From positions 1 through 64,000 of the forward strand of contig NZ_JACEHE010000036.1 of NCBI RefSeq assembly GCF_013778455.1: a DNA stretch of 64,000 nt, written 5' to 3'. Both the position numbers and the translations under genes were made by a program. Shown piece by piece: positions 51,128 through 59,488 of the stretch. Numbering within the stretch: position 1 is the stretch's first letter; each line of letters starts with the position of its first letter. Below the pieces are notes generated by a model. The model was not told the origin of the DNA. It saw nothing but the letters and a program-made list of their open reading frames with translations, and did no database searches. Source of the DNA: Streptomyces himalayensis subsp. himalayensis (GTDB lineage Bacteria > Actinomycetota > Actinomycetes > Streptomycetales > Streptomycetaceae).

Positions 51128-51915
51128 CGCACCAGCTCCCGGTTGCTGCTCATCGGCCGGGCGCCGATGCCCTCGAACAGCGCCGAGGCTGCCTGGTTGG
51201 ACTCGTGGACTTCGGTCCAGGCCGCGGCGAACCCGGAGCGGTGCAGCGTCCCCAGCGCGTGGGCCAGCAGCGCCCGCGCGATGCCGCGGCGCTGCTCGCC
51301 GGCCCGGACCGCGACCAGCCCGATGCGCGGCCGGTTCACCGTCACCACCCGGATCAGACCCAGGTAGCGGTCCGGCGCCGCGGCCACCGCGTACTTCGAC
51401 GGGTCGACGATGGTGTCGCCTTCGGGGCGGGTAATTACCTCCGCGGGCATCGACTGCCACCCGACGGTCGCCTCGACTTCGTCACGGATCGCGCGGTCCA
51501 CCGCCCGCAGCAGGCTCTCGTCCGCCTGACCGGCGGGCACGATCGTCACGCCCGAAGGCGGCAGGACTGCTTCGAGCCCTGTGATCCGCGGGTCGGTCGG
51601 CACGGCGTACTCCCACTCGCGGCGCCGGATCGCGAAACCGGCCCGCCGCCAGCCGGCCGTCAGCTCGACGTCGGCTTCGTCGACCACCGTGTACAGCGGC
51701 GCCGGCAGTTGTGCCAGCATCGCCTCGGCGAGCCGGTCGAAGGTGGCGTCGTGCCAGGCGTCGATGCTGACGAACAAGCGTCCGTCGGGCCGGTGCTCCG
51801 CATGCCCGCGGCCGACCACCAGGTCGTCATCCAGAGCATGCCATTGCCTGTCCGCGACGCGCGTGATCATCACCGCGTTCTCGCTCAGGCCAGATGTGAA
51901 AGGCCTCGTGTTCAT
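51124..51915 (-). CDS. GNAT-family N-acetyltransferase coupled to IF-1
   Basis: This 263-aa protein has the acetyl-CoA motif VAVRAGEQRRGIARALLAHA (about residues 205-224) and WTEVHESNQAASALFEGIGA, the second half of a GNAT domain. The first 150 residues look like a degenerate or second GNAT-like half (DVELTAGWRRAGFAIRRREW). ATG 51915 with GGAGGAG upstream gives MNTRPFTSGL. Translational coupling to infA suggests a shared function, perhaps modification of a translation component or inactivation of a translation inhibitor. This is speculation. Confidence 0.88.
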   Translation of the reverse strand: MNTRPFTSGLSENAVMITRVADRQWHALDDDLVVGRGHAEHRPDGRLFVSIDAWHDATFDRLAEAMLAQLPAPLYTVVDEADVELTAGWRRAGFAIRRREWEYAVPTDPRITGLEAVLPPSGVTIVPAGQADESLLRAVDRAIRDEVEATVGWQSMPAEVITRPEGDTIVDPSKYAVAAAPDRYLGLIRVVTVNRPRIGLVAVRAGEQRRGIARALLAHALGTLHRSGFAAAWTEVHESNQAASALFEGIGARPMSSNRELVR

Positions 51916-52110
51916 CGGAGTCTCCTCCCAGGAGTGCCTCGATCTCGGCGCTCCTGGCGACACCGAACGTCAGCCGCCGGACCGTGACGGGTTGAGGGAG
52001 CACCCATGGGTAACTGTGTTCACGGGGCTCACCTCCATACGACGAATTCACGGTCCACCACGAAAGTAACAGCGCGGCGCCGCCTCGCTCAAATCCTTTC
52101 TATTGCATGG

Positions 52111-52404
52111 ATGGAGGAGATACGCGCTCGTCGCGTGCGCGGCCGCGTGCGGACGGCGGCCGTTTGTTTGGTGGCGGTCGCCATCTTCATGGATCTGGCA
52201 GCGGCAGACCGGCTTGGCAGCGTGATGGGGGCGATCGCCGGGCTCGTGGGCTTGGCAATCTCGGTGTGGGCGCTCGCGGGTTTCGGACGCCTGCCCCTAT
52301 GCGGGGCCGCCGGGACCATGGCGCGCAGGACGGCGGTGGTGGCATACCTCCGACCCCGAGCGGCCAAGTGCAGGCGAGCAAGGACTCGGTGGCCGCGGGC
52401 GTAG
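52111..52404 (+). CDS. small membrane protein, probably truncated
   Basis: The frame from ATG 52111 (MEEIRARRVRGR) has two hydrophobic segments, VCLVAVAIFMDLAAA and GAIAGLVGLAISVWALAGF, then ends in a basic tail. In another frame just downstream, ASKDSVAAGVDIGTVISGDH followed by NAVTL is coherent. Such Gly/Asp/His-rich motifs occur after a membrane anchor in some actinobacterial effector or repeat proteins. A frameshift near 52350 probably separates the two. Function not known. Confidence 0.4.
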   Translation: MEEIRARRVRGRVRTAAVCLVAVAIFMDLAAADRLGSVMGAIAGLVGLAISVWALAGFGRLPLCGAAGTMARRTAVVAYLRPRAAKCRRARTRWPRA

Positions 52405-52532
52405 ACATCGGCACGGTCATCAGCGGTGATCACAACGCCGTCACACTTGTCTATGTCTCCCTTCCCCACAGCCAGGCAGTGACACGGGCCAGCAAGCTGA
52501 GGTTCCCCCGTTGTGCAGGAGGCGCTGATCAG

Positions 52533-52624
52533 CCGTCGATGTACTCGAAGAGTGCAAAATTCGCCTCGGCGCGGGTGGCGAAGACGCGGCCGCGGACGCA
52601 CTCGGTCTTGATCAGTATCCACAG
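52533..52624 (-). pseudogene. IS3-family OrfB C-terminal relic
   Basis: About 30 codons on the minus strand, LWILIKTECVRGRVFATRAE then ANFALFEYIDG, match the region just after the catalytic Glu of IS3-type transposases. It abuts the IS701-like relic at 52625, so one element probably inserted into the other before both decayed. Confidence 0.7.
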
Positions 52625-52860
52625 GCGCGCCCGGCGAACCACGGCCTTGGCCATGGCGACCTTCGTCTCAAGCCGACGGAGTCGTCGATGCCGGCCCGGC
52701 GGCACCGATCGCGGTCATCCGTCCACGACATGGGCAGATACAGGCGGCGGTCGCTCAGCGTGCGTCCACGGTCGGTGGCCTAGGCGAGGAACACGCCGAT
52801 CTGGCAGTTTTCGGTCCGCCCTGCGGCGCCGGAGTGAGCTTCCCTCGAGATGCGAAGTAA
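52625..52860 (-). pseudogene. IS701-like DDE transposase relic
   Basis: The minus strand reads RTENCQIGVFLA, a stop, ATDRGRTLSDRRLYLPMSWT and DDRDRCRRAGIDDSVG, a block of IS701-type transposases including the RLYLP-W motif. Frameshifts follow. N- and C-terminal parts are gone. Nothing else is recognised from 52861 to 53133. Confidence 0.7.
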
Positions 52861-53133
52861 GCTGACATGGAGTCAGATAGGTCTCATGAGAGGACCTTTG
52901 ACTATCTCTCTGTCAAGTTCAGCGTGTTGCACTGAGGTGTCTCTCTCTCCAGCGGCTGGGCCATTCGACACTGCGCTGGACAGGTTGAAGGATGTTGACG
53001 GAGCCAGCGGGCGACGGCATGATGACCGACTGCGTGGCCTACGCCGAACCTCCCGCGACCGTCCCCAGCACGGTCTCCCCTCGGAGGCAAAGGAACCAGC
53101 GTCTCAGGTCGTTGTTGCAGCCCGATCGCCTCG

Positions 53134-53706
53134 GTGCACCGCTTGACTGAGCCGAACCGTCCGCACAACAGCCTCTACGTCATTTCCGACCGCGGCGAGG
53201 TCGTCACGCGTTACGACGAGCGCCTGCTGTCGAAGACGAAGGTCTCGTACATGTACTCGCCGGGCATCTCACCCGTGACCTTCGACGTCGACGGTGTGCG
53301 CTTCGGCTGCCTGCTCGGCATGGAGATCCACTACCCGGAGTTGTTCGCCGAATACGAGAAGCTGGATGTCGACTGCGTCCTGTTCTCCACGACCGGCGTC
53401 TCCCCCGTCGCCGCGCAAGCCCAAGGCCACGCCGCGGTCAACAGCTACTGGGTCAGCTTCTCGGTGCCCACACAGCACAGCGCCACCGCACCGCCCGGAG
53501 TCATCGCGCCCAATGGCGGCTGGCTTGAGCGGTGCCCCACGGACGGCTCGCCATCCGTAGCCGTCGTGAACCTTGACGACAGTTCCGAGGCCGCCGCCGA
53601 ATCAGTGACCTACGCGCGTCCCTGGCGTCGTGAATCGCGCGCGGGCGTCTACGCCGAGCACCAGGTGACCGACCCGCGCAGCGAAGACCGAACTGCGGCC
53701 TTCTAG
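53134..53706 (+). pseudogene. C-terminal two-thirds of a carbon-nitrogen hydrolase (nitrilase superfamily)
   Basis: GTG 53134 starts HRLTEPNRPHNSLYVISDRG, followed by RLLSKTKVSYMYSPG (with the catalytic-Lys region) and RFGCLLGMEIHYPELFAEYE. About 190 residues remain of a usual 260-300. The N-terminal part with the catalytic Glu is missing. In the nucleophile motif C-[YW]-[DE]-x-x-[FY]-P-E the Cys is replaced by Gly (GMEIHYPE). Even a restored gene might be inactive, unless this branch uses another residue. Confidence 0.7.
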
Positions 53707-53714
53707 CGCAGATG

Positions 53715-53775
53715 CAGAATCCGAGGGGTTCGCGGTTACGGGATGGCTCCCGCGCCGCGAACACCTCGGATTCTG
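53715..53775. terminator. large bidirectional hairpin
   Basis: CAGAATCCGAGG-GGTTCGCGG (53715-53735) and CCGCGAAC-ACCTCGGATTCTG (53755-53775) are 21-base arms with one mismatch. The loop contains a further CGGGA/TCCCG stem. It lies between the nitrilase remnant and the convergent PNPOx-like gene and would terminate both. Confidence 0.7.
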
Positions 53776-53852
53776 AGTTGTTGGGGTAGCCGGATCTGGG
53801 TGGCTGTGATCGCTCATGCAACAGGCCCAGGGCCTGTCTCACGAGCCTGCCG

Positions 53853-54371
53853 TCACTCGGCGGTGAGCTTCGCGATATCGGGGGCGTAGACGGTCATCCA
53901 GTGCGGGCGCAGCCGGTAGAAGACCACGTCGTTGTCCCAGTCGAAGGCGTCGTCGCCGTAGAAGTCCGTGAAGTACGCGAGCAGGTCTGGCCAGTCCGCA
54001 GCCGGCTCCCCGTCCTCGGGGTTGAGGGTCTCCACCGTGCCGTGCGTGAACACGCCCAAGTCCTCGTCGCGCATGTGCGCGACGCTGGCGGCGGGGCGGG
54101 CGGCGAGGTGGCGGGCCTTGGCGGCGCTGCGCGCCGTGCCGAAATACCACTTGCCATGCAAGAAATGCCCGTCCACGCCGCTGATCCGCGGCTCGCCCTT
54201 CGCCGTCACGGTGGACAGGGCAAGCGTGCACATGCCGGTCAGGATCTGGGTGAGCTGCTCTGCGGTCAGGGTGCGCTCGGTGATGATCGAGCGGAGGTGG
54301 TTGGTGGAGCGGGACAGGGAGGCGTCGAGCAGGGCCTGGAGCTCGTTGAGTTCTTCGGGCGTTTCACGCAT
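53853..54371 (-). CDS. pyridoxamine 5'-phosphate oxidase-family protein
   Basis: This 172-aa protein has a split-barrel flavin/F420-type fold. MCTLALSTVTAKGEPRISGV is the first strands, LHGKWYFGTARSAAKARHLA the cofactor segment, and VVFYRLRPHWMTVYAPDIAK the end. ATG 54371 gives MRETPEELNEL. Members bind FMN, F420 or heme, and the substrate cannot be predicted. It is transcribed toward the large hairpin. Confidence 0.85.
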   Translation of the reverse strand: MRETPEELNELQALLDASLSRSTNHLRSIITERTLTAEQLTQILTGMCTLALSTVTAKGEPRISGVDGHFLHGKWYFGTARSAAKARHLAARPAASVAHMRDEDLGVFTHGTVETLNPEDGEPAADWPDLLAYFTDFYGDDAFDWDNDVVFYRLRPHWMTVYAPDIAKLTAE

Positions 54372-54419
54372 CGGGCCACTGTAGCCAGGGCGGGCCCATC
54401 CGGGCATCGGAGGCAACAG

Positions 54420-54800
54420 CGGCTCCAGCCGTGGCCCACTGGTCGCCCCTCAGGTCTCCACGAGCCGACCCAGAGCCGGTGGCGGTAGACGCGGCCAGCG
54501 GTGTCCCGGGGCCCCACCGTCGTCGTCGGGGGCGGGGCCGGATGGACTGGCGGAGGGTGATGCAGCGGACCGGGCGTCGGGGTGCTCGGCACCGGGCCCG
54601 GCGCAGACGCTTGCGGGCGGCTGCGGCGGGCCGGATCTCCTCGGACTGCCACAGGCCGCGCCGGGCGTCGGCGGGCCGGCGGATCAGCAGCAGGGTGCCC
54701 AGCAGTGTCCGGATCACCCTCAGCTGATCGTCGTTGATGTCGTTGACGCGGTCGGCGCCCACCCCGTACCGGTCCCTGCTCGTGGACACCGAAGGGTGGT
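54420..54800 (-). other. decayed coding region of unknown family
   Basis: A minus-strand frame reads VNDINDDQLRVIRTLLGTLL and LIRRPADARRGLWQSEEIRP before frame changes. The remainder up to the PNPOx-like gene is arginine-proline-rich without a clear frame. It looks like part of a gene, but I do not recognise it. No promoter is seen. Confidence 0.3.
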
Positions 54801-54894
54801 TGTGGATCAGGACCGTTGGCGCGCCGCGGGACGGCGACCCTCGTGATGGCGAACTGCACCAGTCGACTCGCGAAGGGGCCACGTTCGCGGCCAC

Positions 54895-55329
54895 TCAGTC
54901 GAGACAGAACTCGTTGCCCTCGATGTCCTGCATCACGAGGCACGACTCGTTGACTCCATCGGCAACCAGTAGTCGCACGCGTACCGCGCCGAGGGCGACC
55001 AGTCGTGCGCACTCGGCCTCAAGTGCGGCCAGGCGCTCTGCACCCACGAGCCCGGTGCCGACCCGCACGTCAAGATGCAGCCGATTCTTGACGACCTTGC
55101 CTTCGGGAACGCGCTGGAAGAACAGTCGCGGCCCCACACCCGAGGGATCCACGCATGCAAACGCGGAACCCTGACGCTCAGGCGGCAGTGCGCCATCGAA
55201 ATCGTCCCAAGTAGCAAACCCCTCCGGTGGCGGCGGTACGACGTACCCCAACACCTCGCACCAGAAACGAGCGACGCGCTCAGGTTCTGCGCAGTCGAAG
55301 GTGACTTGGAACTGCTTGATCGAGGCCAT
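54895..55329 (-). CDS. VOC/glyoxalase-like family protein
   Basis: This 144-aa protein has two betaalphabetabetabeta halves. QFQVTFDCAEPERVARFWCE starts the first, NRLHLDVRVG starts the second, and the C-terminal IEGNEFCLD carries the usual metal-site Glu position. Actinobacterial glyoxalase-like proteins of this size include antibiotic-binding and isomerase types. ATG 55329 begins MASIKQF. It is a single gene. Confidence 0.88.
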   Translation of the reverse strand: MASIKQFQVTFDCAEPERVARFWCEVLGYVVPPPPEGFATWDDFDGALPPERQGSAFACVDPSGVGPRLFFQRVPEGKVVKNRLHLDVRVGTGLVGAERLAALEAECARLVALGAVRVRLLVADGVNESCLVMQDIEGNEFCLD

Positions 55330-55767
55330 CGGTCCATCGTATAGGCGGGGTCTTTCGTCGCCAGCCCACACTCCCCGAACCCAACCCGCCGGGACCCGCC
55401 TTCCAGTAAACGAGCACCAGCCCTGACGACCTACGACATCGAAGAGTCGGTGTCGCTGAGACGGCTCGGGACTGTGGCACCGACGCCCGCAAGAGCCGCG
55501 GAGTACGCCGTGGTGAGCGGCATCGGCTCGCCGGACCGTCCCGAGCGGGTGTCGCAGCCGCACATGGCAGTCCCGGCACTGTTCGGTGCCGCCGAGGCTG
55601 ATCCGCTGAGGGCAGCCCTCGACGCGGTGTACGCCGCAGTGGCCGCCTACGGCGAGGACTGCCGACTCACCAAGTCAGGCACCGGGACCGGGGGCAGCAG
55701 GTCGGCAAGGCCGGGCGGTACGCGCCGTGGTTCGCGTACCGCCCGGCCGTCGAGGCATCGAGCGGCG
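55330..55767. other. intergenic region with an unrecognised short frame
   Basis: A plus-strand frame from about 55450 contains DPLRAALDAVYAAVAAYGED followed by CRLTKSG, which looks protein-like but has no recognisable family and breaks off. No regulatory sequence stands out. Confidence 0.25.
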
Positions 55768-56010
55768 TCAGGCGCCCGATGTGACCTTGGCGGGCTCGGC
55801 GTGCGCCGTGACCTTCACCGGCTCGGTGCCCGTGTCGCTGTGCTGTGCGGCCCAGTTCTCCAGGGCGGTGCGGACAGCGTGGTCCAGATGGTGGCCCCCG
55901 GAGAGTGGACCCCGGAGAGGTTGACCTCGACGGGACGGTCCTGCGGCAGCGCCTCCAGGGTGTCGAGGATCTTCGGCAGGCGCAGGGAGGTGGCTTGCCC
56001 GCCAGATGTG
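55768..56010 (-). pseudogene. STAS-domain end of a SulP-type transporter gene
   Basis: The minus strand reads LRLPKILDTLEALPQDRPVE and VNLSGVH, then in another frame HLDHAVRTALENWAAQHSDT and KVTAHAEPAKVTSGA before TGA at 55768. This pattern is the C-terminal STAS domain of sulfate/bicarbonate transporters. The membrane part is missing and the frame is shifted. Confidence 0.55.
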
Positions 56011-56171
56011 CCTGGATGGGGTCTGCGCCCTTGTCTGCAGCGTCCCGGCGGCGGCAATGAGATCTTGCGCCTGTTCACGGGCATGGCTGATGGCGTCCCG
56101 GGAAGATGCTCAGGCCGTGAGCGACCGGCAACGTTCGCCTGGCCCGTTGCCGGACGAGCCCGCAGGGTCGT

Positions 56172-57407
56172 TCAGGGCCTGCGGCCGTGGAAGGTGCGGC
56201 GCAGGTCGCTCACCCAAGCGTCGGGGTTCTCCCAGGGGATGAAGTGGCCGCCGTGGTCGTGGGCGTTGACGTTGACGTGGTTGAACCAATCCGCCTGCGG
56301 GCCGGTCTTGAACGCCTGGACGCGCTCGTTGGCGGTGTGGATGCCGGGCGGGTTCTCGTACGTGACGAAGGTGAGGCCGACCGGGGCCTGCACGACCGGG
56401 GTGCGGTCGTGGGCGGGAGCCCAGGGGTAGCGGTTGGCGTTGGCGTAGTAACGCATCGACGTGGCGATGGAGTTGTTCACCCAGTAGATGGTGGCGTGGG
56501 TGAGCAGGTCGTCCTTGGTGAAGACGGACTCCACGTCACCGCCGTTGTCGCTCCAGGCGTTCCAGCGCTCCAGCAGCCAGGCGAGCAGTCCGGCGGGTGA
56601 GTCGCTCAGCCCGTGGGCCAGGGTGGCGCCGTCGAGCATGTGCACGGCAAGGTGGGACGCCCAGCGGTGGTCCAGCTCGATGATGCGGGCGCGGACGTCC
56701 GCGGGCTGGTCGTCGGTGAGGGGCCGATTCCGGGCGAAGTCCCAGGCGCGGGGGCCGGTGAAGAAGTCGAGCGGCAGCCCGGAGCCGATGTGGATGCCGT
56801 AGAGCTCGTCGGCGTACTTGTGGCCGAGCTGGCTGGAGACGATCCCGCCGATGTCGCAGCCCCCGGCGGCGTACTTCTCGTATCCCAGGGTCTCGCTCAT
56901 CAGGGTGTGCCAGAGGTCGGAGACCTTCCAGAAGTTGACGTCCGAAAAGCCGGTGAGCGGGCCGGGGAAACCGAAGCCGGGCAGGGACGGCACGATGACG
57001 TCGAACGCGTCGGCGGGGTCACCGCCGAACGCGGCCGGGTCGGCGAGCGGGTCGATCACCTTCGACCAGTGCCAGAACGTCCACGGCCAGCCGTGGGTGA
57101 GGATCAACGGGATCGGGCGAGGGCCGCGACCAGGCTTGCGCATGAAGTGCACTGGGACACCGGCGACGCTCACCTGGTAGTGCTCGTAGACGTTGATGGC
57201 GGCCTCGGCCGTGCGCCAGTCGTAGCCGTCCCGCCAGTAGGCGACCAGCTCACGGAGATAGCAGTCCGGGACGCCGTAGGACCAGTCCCCACTCCCTTCG
57301 TCCAGCGGCGGACGGGTCAATGTGAGACGGGCGCGCAGGTCATCGAGGACCTTCTCGGACACGTGGATCGGGGTGGGCTCCAGGGGGAAGGCGTGAGGGG
57401 TGGTCAT
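56172..57407 (-). CDS. epoxide hydrolase (EHN-domain alpha/beta hydrolase)
   Basis: This 411-aa enzyme has an N-terminal EHN domain (DDLRARLTLTRPPLDEGSGD, then WRDGYDWRTAEAAIN) typical of epoxide hydrolases. It has the oxyanion motif HGWPWTFW, the nucleophile Asp in GGCDIGG and the catalytic His in HDHGGHF. It adds water to an epoxide via an alkyl-enzyme ester. The length suits the bacterial group related to juvenile-hormone epoxide hydrolases. The start overlaps a remnant of a MarR-type gene by 4 bp, which may once have been its regulator. Confidence 0.9.
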   Translation of the reverse strand: MTTPHAFPLEPTPIHVSEKVLDDLRARLTLTRPPLDEGSGDWSYGVPDCYLRELVAYWRDGYDWRTAEAAINVYEHYQVSVAGVPVHFMRKPGRGPRPIPLILTHGWPWTFWHWSKVIDPLADPAAFGGDPADAFDVIVPSLPGFGFPGPLTGFSDVNFWKVSDLWHTLMSETLGYEKYAAGGCDIGGIVSSQLGHKYADELYGIHIGSGLPLDFFTGPRAWDFARNRPLTDDQPADVRARIIELDHRWASHLAVHMLDGATLAHGLSDSPAGLLAWLLERWNAWSDNGGDVESVFTKDDLLTHATIYWVNNSIATSMRYYANANRYPWAPAHDRTPVVQAPVGLTFVTYENPPGIHTANERVQAFKTGPQADWFNHVNVNAHDHGGHFIPWENPDAWVSDLRRTFHGRRP

Positions 57408-57620
57408 GGCGTGATTCCCTTACTGGGTAGAGGAAGCGGTGTCGTCGGCCTGTTGGGTGGTTGGGCGGCGAGCCGGGCCATTTCGAGGAGTGCGGGCAGC
57501 GATGCGGCGAGTGCCTGCCGGTGGTGCGGGTCGAGCTGTTCGGCCAGTGCGGCCAGGCGACCGATGCGCTCCTTTCGCCGCGACTCGACCACCTTGGCAC
57601 CAGCGCGGACACTCAACGGC
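57404..57620 (-). pseudogene. MarR-family regulator, C-terminal remnant
   Basis: The minus-strand frame reads LSVRAGAKVVESRRKERIGR, LAALAEQLDPHHRQALAASL and PALLEMARLA, the C-terminal dimerisation helices of a MarR protein. Upstream residues are unrelated, so the DNA-binding domain is lost. It overlaps the epoxide hydrolase start by 4 bp, suggesting they were co-transcribed. Confidence 0.65.
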
Positions 57621-57726
57621 TCTGACGATAGAAGGTTTCCACATCCGCCCCGGGGCGGCGTTGCATAGGTGGTCGCCTGTGAAACACGCGGCCGTCCGAC
57701 GGCCCACCTGCGGCGATCACGTTTCA

Positions 57727-58026
57727 TGGGTCGTTGCAAACGACTGCATGTCCGGCATGGAACGCGAGTACATCCGCGACCGCACCCTCGAAGGCCACGA
57801 GTCCGCCCGCAAGCGCGGCAAGACCATCGGCGGCGCGGACGTCACCGACGACGCCATGCTCTCCATGGCCCTCCACCCACGCGATCAGGAGATGAGCCTG
57901 CGCGACATCGCCAAGCGGCTCGTCATCACCACAGGCACGAAAAAGGGCCAGCACCCCTCACCCGCCACCGTCATGCGGATGCTGCGCGAACACGATGAAC
58001 AGGCCGCCACGGCAGTGAGCACGTGA
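57727..58026 (+). pseudogene. serine recombinase (resolvase) C-terminal part
   Basis: The frame reads MEREYIRDRTLEGHESARKR, GKTIGGADVTDDAML, MSLRDIAKRLVITTG and TVMRMLREHDEQAA. The I-R-E/D-R-T motif and C-terminal helix-turn-helix are those of resolvase/invertase proteins. The N-terminal catalytic domain with its Ser is absent. It ends just before the IS5-type element at 58034. Confidence 0.75.
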
Positions 58027-58081
58027 TCACTTAGACGTCATCTCAATTGGTGGCTGATGGCGTAGATAGTTACTGGCAGAC

Positions 58082-58444
58082 GTGCTGCGATGGCGGTTGA
58101 ATGCCTTGGTGAGTGACTACTGGACACCCGCTCATCACGCGGTCGAGCACGAGGACGCCGAGGCCCTGGCCCGGTTGCTAGCTCACGGTTCCGATCCCAA
58201 TGAGGTCTTCAGCAACATGACGCTGCTGACCCACGCGATCGACGTCGAGGGCGACGGCTCCCTGCAGAGCGGCCAACCGTTGACCGTGCATACCACTGCT
58301 GTGCTACTGGCCTTCGGGGCTGATCCGGAGCTGGCAGATCCAGACGGTCGCATCCCCATGGACATAGCCAATCATTACGGCCACGACCTGGCGGCAAAGC
58401 TGCTGTGGGCGCACATCAGCGGGCGAGCCGCCGGTAACAGATGA
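58082..58444 (+). CDS. ankyrin-repeat protein within the IS element
   Basis: This 120-aa protein has three ankyrin-type units: YWTPAHHAVEHEDAEALARL, SNMTLLTHAIDVEGDG followed by LLAFGADPELADPDGRIPMD, and IANHYGHDLAAKLLWAH. The start is GTG 58082 or, nine codons on, GTG 58109 (VSDYWTPAHHAV). Its 3' end overlaps the convergent transposase gene by 29 bp, so its last residues are antisense to the transposase end. Ankyrin proteins bind other proteins; no partner is evident. Confidence 0.7.
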   Translation: MLRWRLNALVSDYWTPAHHAVEHEDAEALARLLAHGSDPNEVFSNMTLLTHAIDVEGDGSLQSGQPLTVHTTAVLLAFGADPELADPDGRIPMDIANHYGHDLAAKLLWAHISGRAAGNR

Positions 58445-59235
58445 GCGTGCAGGCAATACTCGTGAAGGCGAGAAAGTGCTCGGCCTTGCGCTCGTAGCGA
58501 CGGTGGAGACGGCGGCAGCCAGCGAGCCAGGACATGGTGCGTTCGATGGTCCAACGGTGACGTCCCAATCGCTGCGAGGTCTCAACTCCCCTGCGGGCGA
58601 TGCGGTGCCGGATGCCTCGGCTGCTTAACCATCGCCGCAGGTGGGCATAGTCGTAGCCCTTGTCGGCATGGAGCTTGCCGGGCTTGCGACGCCGAGGGCC
58701 CCGGCGGGAACGGACCGGCGGGAACGGACCGGCGGGATGCCCTTCACAAGCGGGATCAGAGCCTGGCTGTCATGGACGTTGGCACCCGAGACGCCCACGG
58801 ACAGGGGCAGACCGGTCCGCTCGGTGATCAAGTGGATCTTTGAGCCGTACTTGCCCCGGTCCACAGGATTCGGACCTGTCAGGTCCCCCTTTTCAGGGCC
58901 CGCACGTTCACCGAGTCGATCGCACATCGAGACCAGTCCAGGTCGCCGCGGGAGCCGAGCTCGTCGAGGACCAGGCGGTGGAGCTTCGCCCACACCCTGG
59001 CCTTCGTCCACTCGGTGAAGCGGCGGTGAGCCGTCGCGCCGGACGGCCCGAACGACGCGGCAGGCAGCTGCTGCCACGTACAGCCCGACGTCGCCACGAA
59101 CACGATAGCCGCCAGCACCTCCCGGTCACCGTGGCGGCGCCGGCCACCACCCTGAGGCCGTGACGGAGCCTCCGGCACCACCCGCTGGAACAACTGCCAC
59201 AACTCATCCGGCACCAGCCGCTCAACGATCCCCAC
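58416..59235 (-). pseudogene. IS5-family transposase with a frame slip and an inactivating duplication
   Basis: Frame 1 from ATG 59235 (MGIVERLVPDELWQLFQRVV) ends VRALKRGT. The second frame continues KGDLTGPNPVDRGKYGSKIH and LPLSVGVSGANVHDSQAL, as expected for programmed -1 frameshifting on the A-AAA-GGG run at about 58890. In the second frame a 14-bp tandem duplication (GAACGGACCGGCGG at 58708-58721 and 58722-58735) shifts the frame again. The DDE end (KLHADKGYDYAHLRRWL, TMSWLAGCRRLHRRYER) is then only reachable out of frame. It is probably inactive. Confidence 0.85.
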
Positions 59236-59272
59236 GTCGGCAGGCTACCGACCTCAAGGAGAGGGCCCGCAG

Positions 59273-59488
59273 TCAGCGGCCCATTCGGCGCTGCTCGTCG
59301 AACCGACGCAGCACCCGTACCAGACGCCACATTCCGGCCGTCGCTCCGAGCAGTGCACCCCCCACCAACACGCCCTTCTTTGCTGAACCAGAGATGCCAA
59401 AGGCTAGTGCGAGAGTCAAAGCGACGGCGAAGACCGCCGCAGCCAGCGCGACGGCAGTCACCAGGGCGAAAACGATCTCCACCGTCAT
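59273..59488 (-). CDS. small membrane protein in the IS element
   Basis: This 71-aa protein starts MTVEIVFALVTAVALAAAVF (ATG 59488, AAAGGAC upstream) and has two hydrophobic segments, with GISGSAKKGVLVGGALLGAT between them and a basic tail RRFDEQRRMGR. No family known. It lies upstream of the transposase on the same strand, inside the terminal repeats. Confidence 0.5.
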   Translation of the reverse strand: MTVEIVFALVTAVALAAAVFAVALTLALAFGISGSAKKGVLVGGALLGATAGMWRLVRVLRRFDEQRRMGR

